Shown in pieces: positions 35,922-44,778 of a stretch of DNA of 64,000 bases (position 1 is the stretch's first letter; each line of letters begins with the position of its first letter). The stretch is from UBA10324 sp038326325 (GTDB taxonomy: Bacteria; Bacteroidota; Bacteroidia; Chitinophagales; UBA10324). The translations under genes were made by a program, and so were the position numbers. The notes below the pieces were generated by a model, which saw nothing but the letters and a program-made list of their open reading frames with translations, ran no database searches and was not told the DNA's origin. The DNA is taken from positions 248,001-312,000 of the forward strand of contig JBBQJW010000001.1 in the NCBI GenBank assembly GCA_038326325.1, read 5' to 3'.

Positions 35922-37173
35922 ACTTGTTTACAGCTGCAAGAATAAAGACAAAGTAGAGAGAATACAGCATGGTATCCACAGCAAGATATGAATAGAGAAA
36001 TGTATGTATATCTCTGCTTCCGAAATAATAAAGTGAGCAGATGCTGATGAAGTAAAGTACCTGCCACACACTAATTAATTTAATTCGTTGCAATGCGGGA
36101 AGTAAAATGCTGAAGGAAGAAACTACAAATTGAATGGAACACGAGAGCGCAAGTATGCGAGCATATTCTCCTGCTGTTTCCCACTTGCTTCCGAAAACAA
36201 AACTGAAAAGGAACGGTCCTAAGGTCGCAACTACTAAAAACATTGCGAGCCCTAAAATTCCAAGAAGCATGAATAAATTTCTAAACTCTGCTTTGATAGA
36301 AATGTTTTTCTGAATGTTTTGACTTGCGCGCTGAAAGAAAACCTGCGACATGGCATAAGAAATAAATGAAACCGGAACAACAAGTACTTGCCTTGCCAAA
36401 GTGAAATATCCCGCAATATTGGTTGTGTAAAAAAGATTGATGAAAAATGTTGGCAGCCCAGAACTAATTGCATTAAGTAATGAGGGGAAAGTATTGAAGG
36501 TTAGAAAGTCGCTGTAACGGTTGAATACTTTTTTAATTCCGGCACTGGAAATTCCTGAAATTGAAAATGAAGTTGAGCGCAATTGAAACCATCCGACAAT
36601 ATTTATTGCAAGCCAACCGAGTGCATAACCCAAAACAATTCCATACTTCACGCCAAGCAACCCAAGTGTAACACTGCCAAAGGTTGAGGCGAAAGTTTGT
36701 CCGATTTTGTTCGCAGCATTTTTTCTGAATTCCTTTTTTCGAATCAACCAGAAGTTGAGTGCCTGATAAACGCTGATGAAAAGAATAACAACCGGAGCGA
36801 GATAAAGCAAGGTTGAAAAATCGGGGCGATTTAATTTTTCAATAATTAAATCGTGAAAGAAAAAAGTTATTCCTCCGAAAACGATTCCGGTGATGAGGGC
36901 TATCAAAACCGAGAGTGCAAAAACATTTTTCCCTTCTTCTTCCTTTTCAGGAATAAGAATCGCCATTTCGTAACGCGCGCTTCCGATTACAGAAAATGAA
37001 TTTGTGATGACCATAAACAAACCAAGCAATCCGAATTCAGTAGGATTAAAAATTCGAGTGAGAACAGGTGAAGCAAGAACCGGGATTAATTGTGCAATTA
37101 CATTTCCGGTCATGAGTGTCAGAAAACTTTTTACAAACTCATTATCCGGAAATATTTTTTTAAGCATAAACAA
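35881..37173 (-). CDS. Wzx-like polysaccharide flippase (first of a pair)
   Basis: A 430-residue protein of the MVF/PST family with about twelve to fourteen helices. It opens with KSFLTLMTGNVIAQLIPVLA and PVLTRIFNPTEFGLLGLFM, a hallmark of Wzx translocases that flip lipid-linked repeat units. It directly follows a paralogue (37174-38451) with the same N-terminal pattern, with no gap. Confidence 0.87.
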   Translation of the reverse strand: MFMLKKIFPDNEFVKSFLTLMTGNVIAQLIPVLASPVLTRIFNPTEFGLLGLFMVITNSFSVIGSARYEMAILIPEKEEEGKNVFALSVLIALITGIVFGGITFFFHDLIIEKLNRPDFSTLLYLAPVVILFISVYQALNFWLIRKKEFRKNAANKIGQTFASTFGSVTLGLLGVKYGIVLGYALGWLAINIVGWFQLRSTSFSISGISSAGIKKVFNRYSDFLTFNTFPSLLNAISSGLPTFFINLFYTTNIAGYFTLARQVLVVPVSFISYAMSQVFFQRASQNIQKNISIKAEFRNLFMLLGILGLAMFLVVATLGPFLFSFVFGSKWETAGEYARILALSCSIQFVVSSFSILLPALQRIKLISVWQVLYFISICSLYYFGSRDIHTFLYSYLAVDTMLYSLYFVFILAAVNKYEKNSRPNDLQVV

Positions 37174-38451
37174 TTAATATGCTTTTACTTTTTTACTCAA
37201 TGGCAAACGATGATACCAATACATTACAAAAAGCAACAGCAAAGAAGTTGAACCGCTTAAACACATAAGTGCGATGTACACGCTGTTATAATATTCACCA
37301 ATCAATAAACTTGAAGTTCGAAGAATAATATCTGCAATGCCAATGTAAATTGCGTAGTGCTGCATTCGCATCACAACTGTTACAGCAGAAACGGGAGCAA
37401 GAATAAATGAGAGTAATAAAGTTGGCGTTAATATTTGCGAGAACACTCCGACTTCACGCCATTTTTCACCAAGGAAAACTGAGAACAGCAATGGTCCAGC
37501 AATTAATACCACACCAAAAATAGGAATGGCAAACAGCAATAATCTTTTATACACTTTGCTAATCTGGTGTTGAACTGCCTTTCCATCAGGAAATAATTCG
37601 TTGATGCGCTGATAAAAAACCTGACTTGTTGCGGCACCAATAATCCCGGCAGGTAATTTTAAAATGCGGCACGACATAAAATAAAATCCAGCTGCAGCAC
37701 TCCCGAAATAATAATTAATCATGGCTGAAACAATTAAATCCTGCACCACTCCAAGAAATGCAAGAGGCGTGTTAAATGAAAGAAAGTGAATGTATTTGCT
37801 GAACATTTCCTTCATCACTTTTCTACTCACTGCATATTTCAGTCGTAACCAATCTTTTCGAAAAAAAAGAAGATACATTATTGCAACGCTCACCTGCCCA
37901 ATTACAACAGCAAGAATTAATCCGCCGGATTTAAAACCTAAATAGAAAATTGCAATGCTGCCGAATGCAGTTGTTGCCGACTGAACAACTTTTCCGGCAC
38001 TCAATCTCCGAAACATTTTTACTCTTGACAACCAGTTGTTGAGTGTCTGCATCACGCTGAAAAAGAAAACATAAACAGCAACCAACGGAATGTAGGAGGC
38101 AATTTCTTCGCAATGAATGAGGTGTAACAGTTCGGTGCCTCCCAATTGAAAAACAAGAAAGACAACTAAACTGAAAAAGAAACTGATAAAGAGCGAAAGT
38201 GAAACAACATTAATTGCTTCTTCTTCTTTTTGCGGAAGCATTACTGCTAACTCGTAACGAAATGTTGAAGCGATAGAAGTTGTTAAAGCAAGATTTAAAA
38301 AAATGGAATACAATCCGGTATCTGCCGGAGAGAATATCCGGGTAATAATTGGTGTTAACCCGACTGTAATTATCTGTGCGAGTAATGTGCCACCAACAAC
38401 ATTGGCTACATTTTTACTGAATTCTGTTTTCGGAATTATTTTTTTAATCAT
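37174..38451 (-). CDS. Wzx-like polysaccharide flippase (second of a pair)
   Basis: A 425-residue PST-family flippase. FSKNVANVVGGTLLAQIITVG and PIITRIFSPADTGLYSIFL closely mirror the neighbouring copy, so the pair looks like an old tandem duplication that has diverged. Two flippases in one locus could serve two repeat units or different modified forms. It sits between the oxidoreductase gene and the other flippase. Confidence 0.87.
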   Translation of the reverse strand: MIKKIIPKTEFSKNVANVVGGTLLAQIITVGLTPIITRIFSPADTGLYSIFLNLALTTSIASTFRYELAVMLPQKEEEAINVVSLSLFISFFFSLVVFLVFQLGGTELLHLIHCEEIASYIPLVAVYVFFFSVMQTLNNWLSRVKMFRRLSAGKVVQSATTAFGSIAIFYLGFKSGGLILAVVIGQVSVAIMYLLFFRKDWLRLKYAVSRKVMKEMFSKYIHFLSFNTPLAFLGVVQDLIVSAMINYYFGSAAAGFYFMSCRILKLPAGIIGAATSQVFYQRINELFPDGKAVQHQISKVYKRLLLFAIPIFGVVLIAGPLLFSVFLGEKWREVGVFSQILTPTLLLSFILAPVSAVTVVMRMQHYAIYIGIADIILRTSSLLIGEYYNSVYIALMCLSGSTSLLLLFVMYWYHRLPLSKKVKAY

Positions 38452-38462
38452 TCCTTTTTATC

Positions 38463-39488
38463 TCACTGTTGCGATTGCTTGTATATGCGCTCAATAATAT
38501 CAACCACTTTTAATCCTTCCATTGCGTTGGTGGTAATGGTTGATTTCCCTTGTAAAGTTTCAACAACATTGTCAATCACATAATGATGATTAGCGGCGCT
38601 GCCTTTATAATTTCCATAATCGTTAGGTGGATTTATTGGGGCCAACACCGGCATTACATAATCTTTGATGTTACAGGTTTCAACTTTATCCATGTACTGC
38701 CCTCCAACTTTCACACTTCCGTTTTCGCCAATAATGGTAATGCTGCTTTCTAAATTTTTATCCCAGACTGAAGTTGTGTAATTGATACAACCGATTCCGC
38801 CATTACTGAAATGAAAATTTACAATTCCTGAATCATCAATGAACTCTGTGTTTTCGTTATGATTAAAATTTTCGAATCGTGCATTAATGTCTTTTATATC
38901 ACCAAACAACCAATACATAATATCAATGAAGTGACTGAATTGTGTGAAAAGCGGACCACCATCTAAATTATATAAACCTTTCCACCCACCTTTTTTATAA
39001 TAGCGGTCATCACGATTCCAATAACAGTTTACTTGCACCATAAATATTTTTCCGAAACGATTTTCAGTCACCAATGATTTCAACCATGCAGAAGGCGGAC
39101 TGTAACGGTTTTGCATTACACAAAAAACCTGACGACCAACATTTAACGATTTAAAAATCACCTGCTCGCAATCTGCTTTTGTTAAGCCCATTGGTTTTTC
39201 GCAAACAACATGACACTTTTTATCTAATGCGAGAAGTGATTGCGAAGCGTGCAGTCCATTTGGCGTGCAAATATTCACCACATCAATTTCAAGATTTGCA
39301 TTTAGCAATTCTTCTATCGAACTGAAAAAAATTGTTCCGAAATCCTTTTCTGCAACTTCTTTCAATTGAAAATTACTATCGGCAACTGCGACCAACTCAG
39401 CATCGCTGTTACGCTTAATCATTTCCGCATGCCGCTTACCAATATGCCCAAACCCAATTACTGCAAAGCGAATTTTTTTTGTATTCAT
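38463..39488 (-). CDS. Gfo/Idh/MocA-family NAD(P)-dependent sugar oxidoreductase
   Basis: A 341-residue protein with the Rossmann motif VIGFGHIGKRHAEM at 10-23, CTPNGLHA and HVVCEKPMGLTK (the conserved EKP), and a C-terminal beta-sheet domain. In surface-sugar loci these often are WbpB/WlbA-type oxidases of UDP-GlcNAcA or similar C-3 oxidising enzymes. The exact substrate is open. Eleven bases separate it from the upstream outer-membrane protein. Confidence 0.87.
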   Translation of the reverse strand: MNTKKIRFAVIGFGHIGKRHAEMIKRNSDAELVAVADSNFQLKEVAEKDFGTIFFSSIEELLNANLEIDVVNICTPNGLHASQSLLALDKKCHVVCEKPMGLTKADCEQVIFKSLNVGRQVFCVMQNRYSPPSAWLKSLVTENRFGKIFMVQVNCYWNRDDRYYKKGGWKGLYNLDGGPLFTQFSHFIDIMYWLFGDIKDINARFENFNHNENTEFIDDSGIVNFHFSNGGIGCINYTTSVWDKNLESSITIIGENGSVKVGGQYMDKVETCNIKDYVMPVLAPINPPNDYGNYKGSAANHHYVIDNVVETLQGKSTITTNAMEGLKVVDIIERIYKQSQQ

Positions 39489-39498
39489 TTTCTAATTA

Positions 39499-41172
39499 TT
39501 AAAAATCATAGTAGTGATTGAAGAGAGAAGTCTTAATTCCAAAACTCACAAAGTTTGTTGTGTGGTTTGTTCCGTCAATATTCTGATTGCGCGAAGTGAA
39601 CGCAAGTTCAAAAAGTAAATTGTTATGTCGGTTAATTAAATAATTCAATTTCAATTGCGCATAGGTTGTTGTTGTTGCAACCCCCTGCCCTACATAATTT
39701 CCATAGGTCCCGATAAATTTTCCGTCTGCATTATGACTGTTTGGAATATTGTATTCAGATAAATAAATATTCTGCCCCACATCACCCGTAACAGAATCAA
39801 TGCCCGTTAATACATACATCAACTCCAATCCTGCAAAAAATCGTTGATGATTGTATTGCAGAAAAATTAATCCTTCACGAAAATTTGCACCAAGTGGATC
39901 AGCTAACGGTTGATTGTAATGACCATAATTTATCAATGAAATTTTATGCGCGTAAGTGTAGGGCCACACCTCGTTGTATTCTGCCTGCAGAAAAAATCCT
40001 TTCAACCCAAATGCATCAAAACATTTTAACCCTAACTGATAAGCATACTTGTTTCTGTAAAATCCTTTGTGCCCTTTTGATTTCCCTAAATCAAAATCAT
40101 CTAACAGAAATTGATTATAGAATGAAAGTTTGTTTGAAATTTTCCATTTAAAATTAAAACCTATGAGTGAATTATCAGGCGAACCCAAATTCCATTGCAC
40201 CGAGTGATAATAAATTATTGGGTTCAGATAATTGATATCTAATCCGCGATATGTAGTTGAATCCTGTGCCTGCCAAACAATCCCTTCAAAAAATCCTAAC
40301 TCAACTTTGCTTCCCAATAAAATACTGAGGTGATGAAGCGCTAAATATTTTCTTTTGAATCCCTCACCTAAAACTGAGCCGCCCGTTTTATCAATCATTT
40401 GCGCCCATAAATTTGTGTATTGAAATTTTCCGGCAGTGGTGGTGATTTTAAATAATGGATATGAAGAAGCATTGTCAGACAACAACAACGAACGATAACC
40501 ATCACCAATAAAAACTTTGTTCTGCCCGAATTGAAAATTAAAATGTTTGTTCGGTGTGTACGAAATATACCCAATTCCTGATGCATAATCGTAACTACGG
40601 TCACGCTTAAATCCTACTGCTCTCCCCTGACCTGGTGCGACATTTGAATCAATTACAAAATTTGTAATGTATTGCGCGAACAACGATTGGTTTTCGGAGA
40701 AATAAGTTTCGAATGAAAATTTGTTCCCAATATCACCTCTGAGAATTGCACCTCTTGAATTTGTATAAATAGTTCTATCCCAGTTAAAATCTTTTCCAAT
40801 TTCAAAATCAACATACGGATTAATACTCATCTGAAAATCGCCATCATGAATATTTATAAAATTTTCGCTCGTTATGTGATTATACATCCAGCGAAAAAAT
40901 TTGCGTGAGTCGGTTGGAGATTTCATCCAACTGTAAATTGAATCTTCACGACACGACGATGGCAAGGAAGAAACAATATATGGCTTGAACGAAGTATGAA
41001 ACAACACATCTTTATGATTCAGTTTTGATTCGTAAAGATTGAGCGTTTGTTTTTCAAGCGGAAGAAATAGTTGTTGTGCTTTCAAATGATAATTGAAAAC
41101 AGTTGAAAGAATCATTGATAGAAAAATGATTCGAGAGAAATATTTTGAGTGATTAAAAATTTTTAACGACAA
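39499..41172 (-). CDS. Outer-membrane barrel of the Wzi/RemB type
   Basis: A 557-residue protein with an N-terminal signal (about 1-32, ending LKAQ) and long runs of alternating strands typical of a large barrel, for example FQFGQNKVFIGDGYRSLLLSD and FFLQAEYNEVWPYTY. The phrases match the capsule-assembly Wzi family, which in Flavobacterium includes the gliding protein RemB. In this locus a role in surface attachment of the polymer is more likely than motility, but both remain possible. Confidence 0.75.
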   Translation of the reverse strand: MSLKIFNHSKYFSRIIFLSMILSTVFNYHLKAQQLFLPLEKQTLNLYESKLNHKDVLFHTSFKPYIVSSLPSSCREDSIYSWMKSPTDSRKFFRWMYNHITSENFINIHDGDFQMSINPYVDFEIGKDFNWDRTIYTNSRGAILRGDIGNKFSFETYFSENQSLFAQYITNFVIDSNVAPGQGRAVGFKRDRSYDYASGIGYISYTPNKHFNFQFGQNKVFIGDGYRSLLLSDNASSYPLFKITTTAGKFQYTNLWAQMIDKTGGSVLGEGFKRKYLALHHLSILLGSKVELGFFEGIVWQAQDSTTYRGLDINYLNPIIYYHSVQWNLGSPDNSLIGFNFKWKISNKLSFYNQFLLDDFDLGKSKGHKGFYRNKYAYQLGLKCFDAFGLKGFFLQAEYNEVWPYTYAHKISLINYGHYNQPLADPLGANFREGLIFLQYNHQRFFAGLELMYVLTGIDSVTGDVGQNIYLSEYNIPNSHNADGKFIGTYGNYVGQGVATTTTYAQLKLNYLINRHNNLLFELAFTSRNQNIDGTNHTTNFVSFGIKTSLFNHYYDF

Positions 41173-41307
41173 GAAGAAAATTATTTGCGGTGATTAAAAT
41201 TTATTTTCTGTTTCGGTTGGAATCAAAAATAGAGGAAAGCAATCGGGGATTTTATTTTGATTCCACTTCAAATGAACAGCTCAAAGTCGAATTGATTTTT
41301 AATTTTC

Positions 41308-42462
41308 CTATTTCGGCCATGAACCTTTATTCCTTTTCCACTTTTTATCTGCAATCAGTTTCTGAAACAACTCATCGTATTCACGACAGATTCTTTCCCA
41401 GGTAAAATTTTCGGTAATGCGATTGCGCGAGATTGATTTCTTCTGTAACACTTCATCATTCATTCCATCAATCTTCTCGACTGCAACTTTTAATTCATCA
41501 GGTGTTCCATGAAAATAATATCCATGCTTATCATCCTGCAAAGTTTCGCGATTGAATTTATTATCGTGCGCAAGCACGCAACAACCATAAGCAAGCGCCT
41601 TCAGTAATGCAGGGTTTGTTCCGCCGAACGCATGACCGTGAATGTAACAGTATGAATTTGCATACAACTCCATCAGCAATTGCTGGTCGCGTACATAATC
41701 AGTAAAAATTATTCTGTCACTTGCCATCGCTTTCATTCGGGTCGCGAATTCATCTTTGTATGTCACACCACCAACCACAACTAATTTCTTCCGGCTGTTA
41801 CACTTCATAAATCCTGTTACAATTTCCTCCACATGATTATCAGGAATTAATCTCCCAACCGTTAAGTAGTAATCATCTTTTTTCAATCCGTATTGTTCAA
41901 TCAATTCAGGATTTTTACTTTCTCTAACATGCGCGCCATAAGCAATCATCACCGAATCAGATTGAAAATGTTTGCGATAAAAATTCTGCATTCCATAAGC
42001 GTCAGTCACTAATACATCCATGTATTTAGCAGCTACTTCGGCAGCCCATCTAAAATATTTTCCCCCTAACCCTTTCCACTTTGGTCGGTCCCACTCAATG
42101 CCATCGGTATTAATAGCAGTTCTTTTTCCAAAGAAATGAAGGAAGGCACCGAATGGTCCGTTCGCCATATTCACGAAGAAATACAAATCATAATTCATGA
42201 AAAGTGCATGCAAAGTAGCAATAGAGCTATTTGTAATCTGGCTCAGAATTTTTGTTTCGATCGAAGGAATATAATGCAATCGAACTCCATTCACAATCTT
42301 TGGTTTCTCATTAAAAAATGAACGATGACAGTAAACATGAATCTCATATTTATCATTTAAAGAATCGCACAATTCCTTTAGCCAGGTTTCATAACCGCTG
42401 TAAACTGTAGGATAACCCCTTGTTCCTAATATAGCAATGCGCGGTTTTCTTTTTTGCTCCAT
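41308..42462 (-). CDS. GT4 glycosyltransferase with DUF1972 N-terminal domain
   Basis: A 384-residue GT-B enzyme. The N-terminal ILGTRGYPTVYSGYETWLKEL is the DUF1972 signature of rhamnosyl- or galactosyl-type transferases such as those in capsule loci. The donor domain carries YLTVGRLIPDNHVEEIV and GHAFGGTNPALLKALAYGC. It is the first gene of the minus-strand run. The upstream gap holds the 31-bp repeat shared with the M13 peptidase gene. Confidence 0.87.
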   Translation of the reverse strand: MEQKRKPRIAILGTRGYPTVYSGYETWLKELCDSLNDKYEIHVYCHRSFFNEKPKIVNGVRLHYIPSIETKILSQITNSSIATLHALFMNYDLYFFVNMANGPFGAFLHFFGKRTAINTDGIEWDRPKWKGLGGKYFRWAAEVAAKYMDVLVTDAYGMQNFYRKHFQSDSVMIAYGAHVRESKNPELIEQYGLKKDDYYLTVGRLIPDNHVEEIVTGFMKCNSRKKLVVVGGVTYKDEFATRMKAMASDRIIFTDYVRDQQLLMELYANSYCYIHGHAFGGTNPALLKALAYGCCVLAHDNKFNRETLQDDKHGYYFHGTPDELKVAVEKIDGMNDEVLQKKSISRNRITENFTWERICREYDELFQKLIADKKWKRNKGSWPK

Positions 42463-42480
42463 TATTTTTTCGACGCCGAA

Positions 42481-42511
42481 AATAGTGAATTGTGATTGGT
42501 CAATTGTGAAT
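42481..42511 (-). repeat. 31-bp intergenic repeat, copy 1
   Basis: AATAGTGAAT followed by heptamer-like units and TGGTCAATTGTGAAT. It matches 46858-46888 at 28 of 31 positions. It lies 19 bp upstream of the GT4 start and may overlap its promoter: on the minus strand, TATTTTCG just downstream of it is one base off the -7 consensus. Confidence 0.7.
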
Positions 42512-42593
42512 GGTTAATAGTCAATTTTCCTCTGTTAAAAAATATCCAATCCCTCCTTCACTTCAATCATTACATTTCAAAAAAATTAGTTGA

Positions 42594-44075
42594 ATGGACC
42601 AATTAGATTCAAGTGTAACAGAAAATAAACCGGAGATGAAACGCTCGCTGGGGTTGTATGATGCAACAATGATGGTGGCAGGCTCTATGATTGGTTCCGG
42701 AATTTTTATTGTGAGTGCTGATATGAGTCGTGTAGTAGGAAGCGCAGGATGGCTTTTGTTTTTATGGATACTCAGCGGAGCAATAACAATGATGGCTGCC
42801 TTGTGTTACGGCGAACTTGCAGGCATGATGCCCAAAGCGGGTGGTCAGTTTGTTTACATCGAAAGAGCCTACGGAAAATTTATTTCATTTCTCTACGGAT
42901 GGACAGTTTTTACGGTAATACAAACCGGAGTAATAGCAGCAGTTGCAGTTGCATTTGCAAAATACAGCGCCGTGTTTTTTCCGGCACTCAGTCCCGATAA
43001 TATTTTTTGTGTGATTGGTCCGGTGAAAATTGCGGCGAGTCAGTTGTTCGCTATTGCGTTGATTGTGTTTCTCACTTTTATTAATTCAAGAGGAATACAA
43101 AACGGAAAATTGATACAAACCATTTTCACTTCGGCAAAATTGCTTGCACTTTTTCTGTTGATAGTTTTAGGAATTGTGATTGGTTTAGAACACCAAACAT
43201 TGCTCAGCAATCTGCGTGATATGTGGAATGCGCAGTCAACTACAAAAGCTATTGATGGGTCGTGGGTGGTAAATTCTATTTCAGGAATTGCATTAGTACT
43301 TGCACTTGGTACAGCTATTATTGGTTCTTTGTTTTCAAGCGATGCGTGGAATAATGTCACCTTTATTGCTGGAGAAATTCGTGAGCCGCAAAAAAATATT
43401 CCACGCAGTTTAATTATGGGAACCGGTATTGTAACAGTTTTATACATACTTGCCAATGTTTCATACTTATCGTTGCTGCCATTGAAGGGAAGCGCAACAG
43501 CAACATCTATTATAGGTCAAGGAATTCAGTTTGCAGGAGCAGGAACTGACCGCGTGGGTACTGCTGCTGCTTCGCTCATCTTTGGCAACATTGCGGTTTA
43601 CATTATGGCTGCGCTCATTATGGTTTCTACATTCGGGTGTAACAATGGAATTATTCTCGCAGGGGGACGGGTGTATTATGCGATGGCAAAAGATGGTTTA
43701 TTTTTTAAACAAGCCGCTCAACTCAACAACAACGGAGTACCTTCTTATGCTATGTGGGTTCAGGCAATATGGGCTTCGGTTCTTTGCCTCAGCGGAACTT
43801 ACGGCGACCTGCTCGACTACACTACTTTTGCATCGCTGCTGTTTTACATTGTAACCATTGGCGGAATATTTATTCTGCGCCGCCGCGAACCCGCTGCTGA
43901 GCGTCCTTATCGGGTGATTGGTTATCCGCTGCTTCCGATTTTATATATAGCACTCGCACTGAGTGTTTGCATCATTTTGCTTTACACCAAAACATTTAAT
44001 ACCGGAAGCGGATTATTAATTGTTGCGCTTGGAGCACCTGTTTATTTGATTATGAATTGGAAGAAGAAGGTGTAA
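42594..44075 (+). CDS. APC-family amino-acid permease
   Basis: A 493-residue transporter with about twelve helices. GLYDATMMVAGSMIGSGIFIV (about 20-40) is the APC substrate-binding first helix, and DAWNNVTFIAGEIREPQKNIPRSL is the usual loop for LAT/serine-threonine-exchanger-like members. It imports or exchanges amino acids at the inner membrane. It is not clearly linked to the sugar loci. The stop lies in GTGTAACAG. Confidence 0.88.
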   Translation: MDQLDSSVTENKPEMKRSLGLYDATMMVAGSMIGSGIFIVSADMSRVVGSAGWLLFLWILSGAITMMAALCYGELAGMMPKAGGQFVYIERAYGKFISFLYGWTVFTVIQTGVIAAVAVAFAKYSAVFFPALSPDNIFCVIGPVKIAASQLFAIALIVFLTFINSRGIQNGKLIQTIFTSAKLLALFLLIVLGIVIGLEHQTLLSNLRDMWNAQSTTKAIDGSWVVNSISGIALVLALGTAIIGSLFSSDAWNNVTFIAGEIREPQKNIPRSLIMGTGIVTVLYILANVSYLSLLPLKGSATATSIIGQGIQFAGAGTDRVGTAAASLIFGNIAVYIMAALIMVSTFGCNNGIILAGGRVYYAMAKDGLFFKQAAQLNNNGVPSYAMWVQAIWASVLCLSGTYGDLLDYTTFASLLFYIVTIGGIFILRRREPAAERPYRVIGYPLLPILYIALALSVCIILLYTKTFNTGSGLLIVALGAPVYLIMNWKKKV

Positions 44076-44144
44076 CAGAATTATATTTTGTTGCGGTAGC
44101 TGCATGCCGCTAGAATCAAGAGTAATTAGACCAATATTTGGAAA

Positions 44145-44654
44145 ATGGAAAATATTAATAAAAAGGAAGCTGCTAGAAAAAAATCATTAGGGGAACTAGG
44201 AGAGCTATTTGCCATTAAAGCTCTTGTTGATCGAGGTTATGATAAAATACGAAATCTAAATGACAAAAGTTTAAACGAACCATTTGCTGACCTTGAATGT
44301 GAAAAAGACGGCAAGAAATTAATCATTAGTGTAAAGGCAAGAAATAAATTTGAGAAAAAAGGGACTTTAAATTCGAGATATAACCTCGGAACTAATGCGT
44401 ATGTAAAAGCTCTTGCTTCCGAAAAAAAACATAATGCAGTTGCATATTGGATGGCAATACAATTTGATAAAACAACCTTTTCAATATATTTCGGTTCGTT
44501 AGAAGAATTAAATGAGAGAAAAGCAATACCCGTTGACTTGTGTGCAAAAAAATTAATAGGTGAAATATGGGAGCATAATAAAAGACATTATTTTGATTTC
44601 GACTTTTACAGTAATAAATTGCAAACAATATCTAATAACAACTCCAACTTATAA
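44145..44654 (+). CDS. Lone PD-(D/E)XK nuclease-like protein
   Basis: A 169-residue protein. SLGELGELFAIKALVDRGY at about 14-32 is the helix with the first Glu, PFADLECEKDGKKLIISVKAR at about 46-66 gives the Asp and the (I/V)xVKA Lys, and YWMAIQF forms a later strand. This is the layout of restriction-endonuclease-like folds, for example DUF4365-type proteins. No methyltransferase or helicase is near, so it is an orphan. A terminator follows. Confidence 0.6.
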   Translation: MENINKKEAARKKSLGELGELFAIKALVDRGYDKIRNLNDKSLNEPFADLECEKDGKKLIISVKARNKFEKKGTLNSRYNLGTNAYVKALASEKKHNAVAYWMAIQFDKTTFSIYFGSLEELNERKAIPVDLCAKKLIGEIWEHNKRHYFDFDFYSNKLQTISNNNSNL

Positions 44655-44726
44655 ATGGAGTATGGAGCACAAATAAAACTGTTTGCTTCAACAAAAATTT
44701 TTCTTTAACTGTTACACCTATAAAAC

Positions 44727-44759
44727 AAAATCGCCCCGATAATTATCGAGGCAATTTTA
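44727..44759. terminator. Bidirectional intrinsic terminator
   Basis: The core CGATAATTATCG is a perfect palindrome extended by GCC/GGC across one mismatch, with an A-rich left arm and a T-rich right arm. It lies between the convergent nuclease-like and M13 peptidase genes. Confidence 0.72.
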
Positions 44760-44778
44760 TTTGAGAAATATTTTTCTA

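Noticed and set aside
41190..41405. A 71-codon plus-strand frame overlapping the end of the GT4 gene.
   Set aside because: Most of it is antisense to the GT4 gene or in the gap. Its composition shows no domain, so it is probably chance.
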